Notes under the pieces: generated by a model
Seen by the model: the letters and a program-made list of their open reading frames with translations, nothing else
The model's database searches: none
Told to the model about the DNA's origin: nothing
In this document: piece by piece, positions 1-8,702 of the stretch
How positions within the stretch are numbered: position 1 is the first letter of the stretch
Layout: each line of letters opens with the position of its first letter
Translations under genes and position numbers: made by a program
From: Oryzihumus sp036391795
GTDB taxonomy: Bacteria; Actinomycetota; Actinomycetes; Actinomycetales; Dermatophilaceae
DNA length: 22,765 nucleotides
Assembly (NCBI RefSeq): GCF_036391795.1
Contig: NZ_DASVZH010000282.1
Span: forward strand, 1-22,765
Direction of reading: 5' to 3'

Positions 1-54
1 CCGCGCGATCCGGCGGACGCGACGCTGATCGGCGCCCCTGCACCGTTGGTGTGA
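1..54 (+). CDS. C-terminal tail of an unidentified protein (partial)
   Basis: Frame 1 is open from the window edge to a TGA at 52-54 and would encode the last 17 residues of a protein ending in APAPLV. Fourteen of the 17 codons end in G or C, which fits coding sequence here, and a hairpin followed by a T-rich stretch lies 10 bp downstream, as expected at a gene end. The piece is far too short to name a family. Frame 3 is also open for longer but has weaker codon use. This call is an inference from codon bias and the terminator position. Confidence 0.4.
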   Translation, partial: PRDPADATLIGAPAPLV

Positions 55-64
55 GGGTGGATCA

Positions 65-89
65 CCCCGGTCACCGGGGATCTCATCCT
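65..89 (+). terminator. Small hairpin after the partial gene
   Basis: CCCCGG (65-70) and CCGGGG (74-79) form a 6-bp G+C stem around a TCA loop, followed by a pyrimidine/T-rich stretch with TTTT. The position directly after the stop at 54 supports a role as intrinsic terminator for the plus-strand partial gene. The stem is short. Confidence 0.4.
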
Positions 90-175
90 TTTGTCGGAGG
101 CGCTGCGCTGCCGTGGTTCGGCAGACTCGAGACACGTCGACACCGGCCGATGCATGACGGCTCGGCCCCAGGACG

Positions 176-215
176 GTGACGGCCCGGTCGGACCCCCTGC
201 CCTCCGGGCCGTCAC
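176..215. terminator. Strong 12-bp hairpin between convergent genes
   Basis: GTGACGGCCCGG (176-187) is perfectly complementary to CCGGGCCGTCAC (204-215), with a 16-nt loop. It lies between the plus-strand gene ending at 54 and the minus-strand YihY gene ending at 349, so it could end transcripts from either side. There is no clear T-run, as is common for actinobacterial terminators. The rest of 55-348 holds no convincing gene. It contains three imperfect copies of CTCGGCYCAGG (161-172, 242-252, 264-274). Confidence 0.5.
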
Positions 216-348
216 TCCTGTCCGGCCCGTGTTCCCCCTGTGCTCGGCCCAGGCCCCTTTACTCGGCTCAGGCCGCTGACGACCCGCACTTCAGCGCCGG
301 GGACCGGCCTCGCGTGGGCAAACCGGCCCGCCGTGAGCAAAGGTGGGG

Positions 349-1386
349 TCAGGAGCGGACGAGGTCTCGCACGCCGCGCAGGCTCCGCCCGACGGCGCGC
401 ACGGCGATCGCGCCGGTCAGGCCGAGCACCGCGCCGGCGGCCAGCGTCGTGCGGTCGGCCGCGCGGGTGCCGAAGGTCGGCAGGGTGGGGTCGCGCGGCG
501 GCGGTCCGGACTGCGGCCCCAGCGGCTCGGCGGCCGGCTCCAGCGGGCCCACGTCGTTGGCCGCCCAGGCGGCCGCGATGAGGATCAGCCGGGCGATGAG
601 GTTGAGCCACACCAGCAGGCCGAAGACGATGGCGATCGAGCCGTAGAGGGGGTTGTGGGTGGTGCGGGCGATGAGGAACGCGCCGAAGTACTTCATGAGG
701 GTGAAGCCGACGCCGCCGACGACCGCGCCGTCGCGCAGCCTGCGCCAGTCCACGTCGATGTCGGCCAGGACGCGGAAGAGCACGAGCATCAGCAGCGAGT
801 CGATGACCGCACTGACCGCCAGCCCCGCCGTGGTGACGATCCAGCCGGCGTTGCCGAGGCCGATGTGCGCGGCGACCCAGCCAGCAGCCGCGCCGACGAC
901 CGCGGTGAGCACCGCCGAGAGGAAGATGCCCAGGCCGAGGGTGGCGAGCACGCCCAGGTCGCGCAGCTTGCTGGTCACGGCGTTGCCCACGGAGCCGCTC
1001 GCGCCGAAGATCGCGCGGATGCCCTCCCGCATCCCTCCGAGCCACCCCAGGCCGGCCAGGACGAGGCTGACGAAGGCGATGCTGCCGGCGACGGTGAGGG
1101 CGCCCGTGCCGGGCGGCTTGACCGGGATCGGCGCATCAGGGTGCTGGGCGTCCTGGATGAACCCCGGCAGCATGCTGCCCAGGGTCGAGGTGACGTGGGC
1201 GAGCAGGTCGGGACGGCCACGCAGGACCGCCCCGAAGACGGTGAACGCCAACGCGATCGCCGGGAATACCGACAGGAACGCGAAGTAGCCCACCCCTCCG
1301 GCGAGCACGTTGCCGCGACGGTCGCCGTAGCGCTTCCATGCCTTCCAGGCGCGGGTGGCCTTGACCTTGACCCAAAGCTGCTTCAC
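349..1386 (-). CDS. YihY/virulence factor BrkB family inner-membrane protein
   Basis: A 345-residue integral membrane protein. About six hydrophobic helices are visible at roughly 34-54, 97-118, 145-167, 181-205, 220-240 and 249-272, preceded by a basic cytoplasmic N-terminus (repeated Lys, Arg and Trp). The GNVLAGGVGYFAFLSVFPA segment near residues 25-43 is typical of the YihY/BrkB family. Family members were once labelled RNase BN, but that activity belongs to another protein; their true role (transport or envelope function) is unsettled. The start is GTG at 1386, overlapping the stop of the RNA-ligase-like gene by 4 nt, so it is probably the last gene of the trpS transcript. The C-terminal 50 residues are hydrophilic and rich in Pro, Gly and Arg. 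Confidence 0.88.
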   Translation of the reverse strand: MKQLWVKVKATRAWKAWKRYGDRRGNVLAGGVGYFAFLSVFPAIALAFTVFGAVLRGRPDLLAHVTSTLGSMLPGFIQDAQHPDAPIPVKPPGTGALTVAGSIAFVSLVLAGLGWLGGMREGIRAIFGASGSVGNAVTSKLRDLGVLATLGLGIFLSAVLTAVVGAAAGWVAAHIGLGNAGWIVTTAGLAVSAVIDSLLMLVLFRVLADIDVDWRRLRDGAVVGGVGFTLMKYFGAFLIARTTHNPLYGSIAIVFGLLVWLNLIARLILIAAAWAANDVGPLEPAAEPLGPQSGPPPRDPTLPTFGTRAADRTTLAAGAVLGLTGAIAVRAVGRSLRGVRDLVRS

Positions 1387-1928
1387 GGCATCCCCCCGTC
1401 GTCGACGTGCTCCACCTGCCCATCAAATCCGAAGGTGCGCACGGGCCGCCACACGAGGTCCTCCCCGTGCTCGTAGAGGTGGAAGGCGTCCACGGTGAAG
1501 GTACAGCGGAAGTCGGCGAGCTCGGTGAACGCGCGGTCCATGCTCGCCTCGTCGATGTGGTGGGCCACCGTGACGTGCGGGTGGTAGTTGAACTGCAGCT
1601 CCCGGTGCAGGGGGCCGCTGCGCACCGAGCGCTCGAGCAGCTCGCACTCGGCGATGCCCTCGGCCACCTGCACGAACACCACCGGCGAGACCGGCCGGAA
1701 GGTGCCGGTGCCGCGCAGCATCATCGGGAACGGGTCGCGCGCCACGGCCACCTTGGCCAGGTGGTCCTCGATCGCGTCGAGGTCGGACCCGTCGACCTCG
1801 GTCGGCGGCAGCAACGTCACGTGCGTCGGGATCGAGTCCGCCAGCGGGTCCCCGAAGGACGCCCGCAACCGCTGCAGCTCCTCGCCGTAGGGGGCGGGGA
1901 TGGCGATGGAGACGCCGATCGTCGGCAC
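1383..1928 (-). CDS. 2'-5' RNA ligase family (2H phosphoesterase) protein
   Basis: A 181-residue protein with the two HxT motifs that define the 2H phosphoesterase superfamily: HVT at about residues 36-38 (in THVTLLPP) and HVT at about 118-120 (in YHPHVTVAHH). The paired histidines act on 2',3'-cyclic or 2'-5' phosphodiester ends of RNA or nucleotides. The physiological substrate of bacterial members is mostly unknown, and ligation is not guaranteed. The start is GTG at 1928, preceded by a purine-rich GAGGGAGGA ribosome-binding site lying in the 14-nt gap after trpS. It overlaps the following YihY gene by 4 nt. The setting next to trpS hints at RNA-related housekeeping but does not prove it. 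Confidence 0.87.
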   Translation of the reverse strand: MPTIGVSIAIPAPYGEELQRLRASFGDPLADSIPTHVTLLPPTEVDGSDLDAIEDHLAKVAVARDPFPMMLRGTGTFRPVSPVVFVQVAEGIAECELLERSVRSGPLHRELQFNYHPHVTVAHHIDEASMDRAFTELADFRCTFTVDAFHLYEHGEDLVWRPVRTFGFDGQVEHVDDGGMP

Positions 1929-1942
1929 GGGAGCGTCCTCCC

Positions 1943-2983
<1,041 letters not shown>

Positions 2984-2987
2984 TGTG

Positions 2988-5153
2988 TCAGGTCAGGTGC
3001 AACAGGCATCCCTGGGCCGGGGCCAGCACCGGCACCGGCAGGCCGACGTCGGTCAGCAGCGCGCCGCTGACCTCCAGCCCCCCGGAGGTGGCCGCCGACC
3101 ACCACGCGGGAGCGGTGCTCTGGACCGTCGCGGGCCCACCGAGCTCGGTGCGCACCCGCACCCGGTAGGCGCGGTCGCGGTCCAGGCCGGGCAGCGGCAC
3201 CAGCCCGGGGGTCGCCGCCGGTCCGGTCTCCAGGCTCAGCACCGAGAACACGGCCTCGCCACGGTCGGGCGCCACCGTCCCCTGCACCACCAGGGAGTCG
3301 TCGGGCAGGTCCGCGCGCACCGGGTCGCCGGTGTGCAGCAGCGGCCGCAGCTCGCGGTACAGGCCCGCCCAGGCGGCGAGCGCCTGCCGCTCCTGCGCGT
3401 CGCAGGTGGTGAGGTCCCATTCCAGGCCGGCGTGGCCCTGCAGGGCCACCAGCGCCCGGAAGGACAGGTCCAGGTGACGGTGGGTGGTGTGCGCCCGGGG
3501 CGGCCCGATGTGGCTGCCCATCCGCTCCGGGGGCACGAGCAGCCCGGTCCAGCGCTGGATGCGGGCCCGCTCCAGGGCGTCGTTGCAGTCGCTGGTCCAG
3601 ACCCGGTCGGCCCGGGCGAGCACCCCGAGGTCGACCCGCGCGCCCCCGCTGGCGCAGGACTCGACCTCCAGGCGCGGGTGCCGGCGGCGCAGCTCGTCCA
3701 GGACGGCATAGAAGGCTGCGGTCTGGACGTGGGTGGCCGGCCGGTCCGTGCGGTCCCCGTCACGGCGGACCGACTCCATCAGGTCGCGGTTGTGGTCCCA
3801 CTTGAGGAAGTCGATGGCGTACTCCGCCACGAGGGCGCTGACCCGCTCGATGACGTACGCCGCCGCGGCGGGGTTGGCCAGGTCGAGCACCTGCTGGTGC
3901 CGCCACTCCCGCGGGTGCCCGGCCGCCGGGCCGAGGACCCAGTCGGGGTGCTCGCGCACCAGGTCGGAGTCGAGGTTGACCATCTCCGGCTCGAACCACA
4001 GCCCGAACTCCATGCCCAGCCCGTGCACGTGCTCCACCAGCGGCCCCAGCCCCTGCGGCCACACCTGCGGCGAGACCCACCAGTCGCCCAGGCCGGCCCG
4101 GTCGTGCCGGCGTCCGCCGAACCAGCCGTCGTCGAGCACGAAGCGTTCCACCCCGACCTCCGCGGCGACGTCCGCCAGCGCGGTGAGGTGGGCCAGGTCG
4201 GTCTCGAAGTAGACCGCCTCCCAGGTGTTCAGCACCAGCGGACGAGGAGTATGCCGGTAGCCCGGCTGCGCGCGCTGGCTGCGGTGCAGCCTGCGGCTGA
4301 GCCCGTCCAGGCCGTCGGTGCTGTGCACGAACACCACCTCGGGGGCGGTGTAGCCCTCCCCCGGCGCGAGGCGCACCTCTCCGGGTTCGAGCAGCTCGCC
4401 GCCGCCGAGCACGGCCCGGTGCATGCCGGCCCCCTCGGGCAGGCGCTCGGCGAGGTGCTCGTGGTTGCCGCTCCACGCCACGTGCGTGGCCCACACCTCG
4501 CCGTGACCGAAGCCGAAGCCCTCCGTGCCGACGGCCAGGAGCAGGGTCGCGTCGTGGCCGGTCCGGCCGCGACGCGAAGCCCGCAGGTGGGTGCCGTCGC
4601 CGAGCGCCCTCCGCTGCGGCGAGCGCTCCCGGCACCAGCGCCCGGTCAGGTCGAGCACCTCGCTCGCCCGGTTCGGCAGTGGCATGAGCGCGCGCAGCGC
4701 GGCGACGTCGAGGGCCGTCTCGGCCGTGCTGGTGTTGGTCACGGCTCCGGACACCCGCAGCACCCCGTGGGCGTCGAGGCGCCAGACCAGCGTGACCCGC
4801 AGTCCGGACGTCGCGTCCTCGCCGGTCACGACCAGCTCGCGCTCCGAGGGCTGGTCCACCCCCGCCACCCAGCGGGGGGCGGCGGCCCCTCCGCCGCGGT
4901 GCCCGGCGAAGCCCGGCGTGCCGAGCCACCCGTCCGCGGGTGACGGCAGCACGGTCAGGGGCCACGACTCGTCCAGGGCGCTGTGCGGGACCGGACCGGT
5001 CGCCAGCAACGGCAGCTGGGCCACGGCGTCGTCGGGCAGGTCCGCGCCCCAGTGGAGGACGCGCGGCATACCGGCCGTGCTGCTGTCCACGACCAGCGCC
5101 GTTCCGGCGGCGCGCAGGAGGGACAGGCCAGGGCTCTTCACCACGTCACTCAC
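2988..5153 (-). CDS. GH36 alpha-galactosidase, cytoplasmic
   Basis: About 721 residues, the usual size for large GH36 enzymes, with an N-terminal beta-sandwich region, a TIM barrel from about 300 to 640 and a C-terminal beta domain. The nucleophile motif KWDHNRD places Asp at about 453. The acid/base motif WTSDCND places the likely Asp at about 522, with CASGG just before it. The enzyme hydrolyses terminal alpha-1,6-galactose from melibiose, raffinose or related oligosaccharides. No signal peptide is seen, so it acts on imported sugar. I chose GTG at 5153 because the open frame upstream to 5261 encodes an Arg/Pro-rich stretch unlike the family and its GTG has a purine run too close to it. It is transcribed divergently from the galactoside transporter operon and sits 4 nt upstream of trpS. 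Confidence 0.93.
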   Translation of the reverse strand: MSDVVKSPGLSLLRAAGTALVVDSSTAGMPRVLHWGADLPDDAVAQLPLLATGPVPHSALDESWPLTVLPSPADGWLGTPGFAGHRGGGAAAPRWVAGVDQPSERELVVTGEDATSGLRVTLVWRLDAHGVLRVSGAVTNTSTAETALDVAALRALMPLPNRASEVLDLTGRWCRERSPQRRALGDGTHLRASRRGRTGHDATLLLAVGTEGFGFGHGEVWATHVAWSGNHEHLAERLPEGAGMHRAVLGGGELLEPGEVRLAPGEGYTAPEVVFVHSTDGLDGLSRRLHRSQRAQPGYRHTPRPLVLNTWEAVYFETDLAHLTALADVAAEVGVERFVLDDGWFGGRRHDRAGLGDWWVSPQVWPQGLGPLVEHVHGLGMEFGLWFEPEMVNLDSDLVREHPDWVLGPAAGHPREWRHQQVLDLANPAAAAYVIERVSALVAEYAIDFLKWDHNRDLMESVRRDGDRTDRPATHVQTAAFYAVLDELRRRHPRLEVESCASGGARVDLGVLARADRVWTSDCNDALERARIQRWTGLLVPPERMGSHIGPPRAHTTHRHLDLSFRALVALQGHAGLEWDLTTCDAQERQALAAWAGLYRELRPLLHTGDPVRADLPDDSLVVQGTVAPDRGEAVFSVLSLETGPAATPGLVPLPGLDRDRAYRVRVRTELGGPATVQSTAPAWWSAATSGGLEVSGALLTDVGLPVPVLAPAQGCLLHLT

Positions 5154-5280
5154 CGCGCCGCCCCCGAGGTGCGGGCGGGAGAGGGTCGGTCGGGGGCAGG
5201 CATGCGCGCCAGTGTGGCAGGCACCGTCGGCGGCCGACCGGCTCGCCCGCCGCCTGTTCACTCCTCGGGACGGTGAGCAC

Positions 5281-5357
5281 GATTGGTAGTATTAGTTCAA
5301 ATATGTAAACTTTCGGTGAAAGAATCTGTTGACTTTTGTTACAGGCACTTCCAAGAT
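5281..5357. promoter_or_regulatory. AT-rich divergent promoter/operator region of the galactoside genes
   Basis: This is an AT-rich island in very GC-rich DNA. On the plus strand TTGACT (5329-5334) and CAAGAT (5352-5357) are 17 nt apart and could drive the transporter operon. On the minus strand TTCACC (5320-5315) and ACTAAT (5296-5291) are 18 nt apart and could drive the alpha-galactosidase. Two direct copies of ACTTTYGKT start at 5309 and 5332, 23 nt apart; the first ends at the minus-strand -35 and sits in an inverted repeat CTTTC-GGT-GAAAG (5310-5322), and the second overlaps the plus-strand -35. They are good operator candidates for the DeoR-family protein encoded in the operon. The assignment is inferred from pattern and position. 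Confidence 0.55.
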
Positions 5358-5427
5358 GACTCGGCATACAGCGCCAGATCGGCGCACACGCCGGAGCCCC
5401 GGCGTCCGTCTCCTGCCTGAGGTGCCC

Positions 5428-6795
5428 ATGATGTCCACGGATCGTCCGGGTCGAGGTCGCCGGCGCGCGGTCGCGCTGCTGCTGGCCCTGCCCCTCGTTG
5501 CCACCGCCGCCTGCTCGAGCTCCAGCTCGGCGTCCAGCTCGGGGTCTGGAGGTGGCGGCACCGCCGCGGCCAGCAGCTGCAAGCCCAGCTCCGGCAAGGT
5601 GACCCTGCAGTTCTGGACGTGGGTGCCCGGCATGCAGCAGGTCGTCGACAAGTGGAACGCGGCCAACCCCACCATCCAGGTGCAGGTCAAGGAGACCCCG
5701 GCGGGCAACGCCGGCACCTACCAGAACATGTTCAACGCCCTCAAGGCCAACACCGCTCCGGACCTCGGACAGGTGGAGTACGACTCCCTGGCCAGCTTCC
5801 GGCTGCAGAAGGGCCTGAAGGACATCAGCGGGTGCGCCGGCGTCACCGACGCCAAGGCGCAGTTCCCGGGCTGGACGTGGTCGCAGGTCCAGATGGGTGG
5901 CCCCGGCGTCTACGCCATCCCCCAGGACATCGGCCCGATGGCGCTGTTCTACCGCAAGGACATCTTCGACAAGGCGGGCCTGAAGCCGCCGGCCACGTGG
6001 GACGAGTACGCCAAGGACGCGCAGGTCCTCAAGGCCAAGGGCGTCTACATCACCCACTTCCCGCAACAGGACGCCAACTGGTTCGACGGCCTGCTGTGGC
6101 AGTCGGGCGCGAAGATCTTCGACATCTCCGGCAGCACGGTGAAGGTCTCGCTCGACGGCGCCGACTCGACCAAGGTGGCCGACTACTGGCAGAAGCTGAT
6201 CGACAACAAGCTCGTGGCCACCAACCTGCAGGGCTTCTCCCCCGACCTGTACAAGGCATGGGACACCGGCAAGGTCGCGACCTGGGTCTCGGCGGCGTGG
6301 GGCTACTCCACCATCCGCGACAACGCCAAGGACACCGCCGGCAAGTGGGCCGTGGCGCCGATGCCGCAGTGGCAGGCCGGCGCCAACGCGGCCGGCAACT
6401 GGGGCGGCTCGACGACCGCCGTCTTCGGCCAGAGCCAGCACCCGGCCGAGGCGGCCAAGTTCGCCCTGTGGCTGAACACCAACCCGGAAGCGCTCGCGCT
6501 GGAGAACTCCCAGGGAGGCCTCTACCCCGCGGCCAAGGCCGGCGCCGACCTGCCGGCCCTGACGCAGGGGGTGCCCTTCTACGGTGGCCAGAAGGTGTTC
6601 GACGTGTTCAAGCAGGCCTCCTCGCAGGTCGACACGAACTTCCAGTGGGGGCCGGTGATGACCGACACCAACCGTTTCCTCAGCGACGGGTTCACCAAGG
6701 CCCTCAACGGCCAGGGGACCCTGGGTGAGGCGTTGAAGTCGGCCCAGACCCAGACCGTGTCCTCCCTGAAGTCGCAGGGCATCTCGGCCGGATGA
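5428..6795 (+). CDS. CUT1-family sugar ABC transporter solute-binding lipoprotein
   Basis: A 455-residue family 1 extracellular binding protein that captures oligosaccharide for the membrane permeases. A basic n-region (RGRRR), a hydrophobic helix and a lipobox-like ATAAC put the lipidated cysteine at about residue 29, followed by a Ser/Gly-rich linker. The mature part has features typical of the family, such as VTLQFWTWVPGMQQVVDKWN and FYRKDIFDKAGLKPPATWDEY. The start is ATG at 5428 or the adjacent ATG at 5431; GAGG at 5419-5422 suits either, with slightly better spacing for 5431. The open frame continues upstream to 5329 but that part is not family-like and overlaps the promoter. It is first in the operon, and a strong hairpin separates it from the permeases. 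Substrate is inferred from the downstream galactosidases. Confidence 0.93.
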   Translation: MMSTDRPGRGRRRAVALLLALPLVATAACSSSSSASSSGSGGGGTAAASSCKPSSGKVTLQFWTWVPGMQQVVDKWNAANPTIQVQVKETPAGNAGTYQNMFNALKANTAPDLGQVEYDSLASFRLQKGLKDISGCAGVTDAKAQFPGWTWSQVQMGGPGVYAIPQDIGPMALFYRKDIFDKAGLKPPATWDEYAKDAQVLKAKGVYITHFPQQDANWFDGLLWQSGAKIFDISGSTVKVSLDGADSTKVADYWQKLIDNKLVATNLQGFSPDLYKAWDTGKVATWVSAAWGYSTIRDNAKDTAGKWAVAPMPQWQAGANAAGNWGGSTTAVFGQSQHPAEAAKFALWLNTNPEALALENSQGGLYPAAKAGADLPALTQGVPFYGGQKVFDVFKQASSQVDTNFQWGPVMTDTNRFLSDGFTKALNGQGTLGEALKSAQTQTVSSLKSQGISAG

Positions 6796-6802
6796 CCTGA
6801 CC

Positions 6803-6832
6803 GGCGCGGGGGCGTCCTGAGGCCCCCGCGCC
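6803..6832 (+). terminator. Intercistronic hairpin after the solute-binding protein gene
   Basis: GGCGCGGGGGC (6803-6813) pairs perfectly with GCCCCCGCGCC (6822-6832) around an 8-nt loop, 7 nt after the stop codon. No T-run follows, and the permease gene in the same operon starts 32 nt later. It more likely acts as a partial terminator or as a block to 3' exonucleases that raises binding-protein mRNA over permease mRNA, as is known for the malE-malF intergenic region. That role is inferred. Confidence 0.6.
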
Positions 6833-6864
6833 GCTGGTCCCGCCCCGCGAACCATGGAGCAGCC

Positions 6865-7800
6865 ATGACCGCCACGAACACTGCGGCCCAGCAGCTGACG
6901 GCTGGGCCGACCACCTCGCGCACCCGGCGGCGCAGCCGGACCTGGCTCGCCTTCGTCCTGCCGTTCATGGTGCCGTTCACCCTCTTCTACATCGCCCCGA
7001 TCCTCTACGCGATCTGGCAGAGCCTGTTCAAGACCCAGCGCACCGGCGGCCTCTTCGGGGAGTCGCGCCAGGTGTTCGCGGGCCTGGAGCAGTACGCCAA
7101 CGTCCTCTCCGACGACACGTTCCGCCAGGGCGTCCTGCGGGTGCTGCTGTTCGGCATCGTGCAGGTCCCGGTGATGCTGGTGCTGGCCCTGCTCATCGCC
7201 CTGGTCCTCGACTCGGCCGTGGCCCGGCTGCGCCGGTTCTTCCGGATCGCGTTCTTCGTCCCCTACGGCATCCCGGGCGTCATCGCGGCCCTGATGTGGG
7301 CCTTCCTCTACAGCCCTCAGCTGTCACCGATCGTGGACCTACTGAACAAGGTCGGCACGGCACCTGACTTCCTCGGCTCGAACCTGATCCTGTGGTCGAT
7401 CGCCAACGTGGTGACCTGGACCTACACCGGCTACAACATGCTCATCATCTTCTCGGCCCTGCAGGCCCTCCCCCAGGAGGTCTACGAGGCCGCGCGGGTC
7501 GACGGCGCCGGAGCGCTGCGCACGGCATGGAGCATCAAGATCCCGCTGGTGCGCCCGGCGCTGGTGCTGACGGCAGTCTTCTCGATCATCGGGACACTGC
7601 AGCTGTTCACCGAACCCGTGGTCTTCCAGGCCATCTCGACCAACGTCACGAGCGGTTACACCCCCAACATGCAGGCGTACGCCGTGGCCGCCTCCAACAA
7701 CTACCCGTTCTCGGCGGCCCTGTCCGTGATGCTGGCACTGGCCACCTTCGTCCTGTCCTTCGGCTTCCTTCGCCTGACCCAGAGGAGGGCCGCCGCATGA
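6865..7800 (+). CDS. Sugar ABC transporter permease, MalF-type (CUT1)
   Basis: A 311-residue membrane protein with about six transmembrane helices after a basic cytoplasmic N-terminus. The EAA loop that docks on the ATPase is present as EAARVDGAG at about residues 208-216, followed by the usual IKIPLVRPAL. The start ATG at 6865 has GGAG at 6856-6859. Its stop overlaps the start of the second permease (ATGA at 7797-7800), so the two are translationally coupled and should form a heterodimeric channel. No ATPase gene is nearby, so the pair must use an ATPase encoded elsewhere, such as a shared MsiK-type protein. Confidence 0.94.
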   Translation: MTATNTAAQQLTAGPTTSRTRRRSRTWLAFVLPFMVPFTLFYIAPILYAIWQSLFKTQRTGGLFGESRQVFAGLEQYANVLSDDTFRQGVLRVLLFGIVQVPVMLVLALLIALVLDSAVARLRRFFRIAFFVPYGIPGVIAALMWAFLYSPQLSPIVDLLNKVGTAPDFLGSNLILWSIANVVTWTYTGYNMLIIFSALQALPQEVYEAARVDGAGALRTAWSIKIPLVRPALVLTAVFSIIGTLQLFTEPVVFQAISTNVTSGYTPNMQAYAVAASNNYPFSAALSVMLALATFVLSFGFLRLTQRRAAA

Positions 7801-8702
7801 GCGCGCCGGCGATCGAGCGCCCCGCCCGGGCCACCACCGACCAGAGCCGCGGGCGCGGTCCCCGCGAGGTCAGCCGCCTCAGCGTCGGGGTGGCGGCGGT
7901 GTTCCTCGTGGCCCTCGCCGTCTACTTCCTCCTCCCGGTCTACTGGCTGGTCGTCAACTCCACCAAGACCCAGGGCGACCTGGTCAGCAGCAACGGCTTC
8001 TGGTTCGCCCACTTCGCCTTCCTGGACAACCTCAAGCACCTCTTCACCCGCGACGGCGGCGTCTTCCTGAGGTGGGCCCTGAACTCGGTGCTGTACGCCG
8101 GGTTCGGCGCCGCGCTGGGCACCCTGCTCGCCACCATGGCCGGCTACGGCCTGGCGAAGTACACCTTCCGCGGTCGGGAGGCGCTCTTCTCGGTGATCCT
8201 CGGCGGCGTGCTCGTCCCTGCCACGGCACTCGCCCTGCCGCTGTTCCTCCTCTTCGCCCGGGTCCACCAGACGAACACCTTCTGGTCGGTGTTCCTGCCC
8301 AGCATCGTGAGCCCCTTCGGGGTCTACCTGTCGCGGATCTTCGCGGCTGCCAGCGTGCCGGACGAGGTCGTGGAGGCCGCACGCATCGACGGCGCCGGGG
8401 AGATGCGGATCTTCTTCACCATCGCCAGCCGGCTGATGGCGCCGGCGATGGTGACGATCTTCCTGTTCCAGTTCGTGGCGATCTGGAACAACTTCCTGCT
8501 CCCCCGCGTCATGCTGTCCGACCAGCAGCTCTACCCGGTGACGTTCGGGCTCTTCTCCTGGCAGACGCAGGTCTCGCGCGACCCCGCGCTGGAGACGCTG
8601 GTGATCGTCGGGTCCCTGGTCTCGGTGGTGCCGCTGATCATCGTGTTCCTGTCGCTGCAACGGTTCTGGCAGTCCGGGCTCTCCGCGGGGTCGATCAAGT
8701 GA
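7797..8702 (+). CDS. Sugar ABC transporter permease, MalG-type (CUT1)
   Basis: A 301-residue partner permease. A hydrophobic helix near residues 30-53 is followed by the periplasmic-side region and further helices, and the EAA loop reads EAARIDGAGE at about 193-202. The open frame extends upstream inside the first permease gene, but ATG at 7797 is preceded by an excellent AGAGGAGGG ribosome-binding site and gives the normal family length. Its TGA overlaps the GTG of the beta-galactosidase gene by 4 nt, so transport and hydrolysis are expressed as one unit. Confidence 0.94.
   Translation: MSAPAIERPARATTDQSRGRGPREVSRLSVGVAAVFLVALAVYFLLPVYWLVVNSTKTQGDLVSSNGFWFAHFAFLDNLKHLFTRDGGVFLRWALNSVLYAGFGAALGTLLATMAGYGLAKYTFRGREALFSVILGGVLVPATALALPLFLLFARVHQTNTFWSVFLPSIVSPFGVYLSRIFAAASVPDEVVEAARIDGAGEMRIFFTIASRLMAPAMVTIFLFQFVAIWNNFLLPRVMLSDQQLYPVTFGLFSWQTQVSRDPALETLVIVGSLVSVVPLIIVFLSLQRFWQSGLSAGSIK

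Noticed and set aside
5146..6855. 569-codon minus-strand open frame across the solute-binding protein gene
   Set aside because: It is antisense to a clear lipoprotein gene, runs through the AT-rich promoter, and shows no family features.
8072..8698. N-terminal extension of the beta-galactosidase frame inside the permease gene
   Set aside because: The extension would encode about 209 Arg/Ala/Pro-rich residues overlapping the real permease frame. The family N-terminus begins just after GTG 8699.
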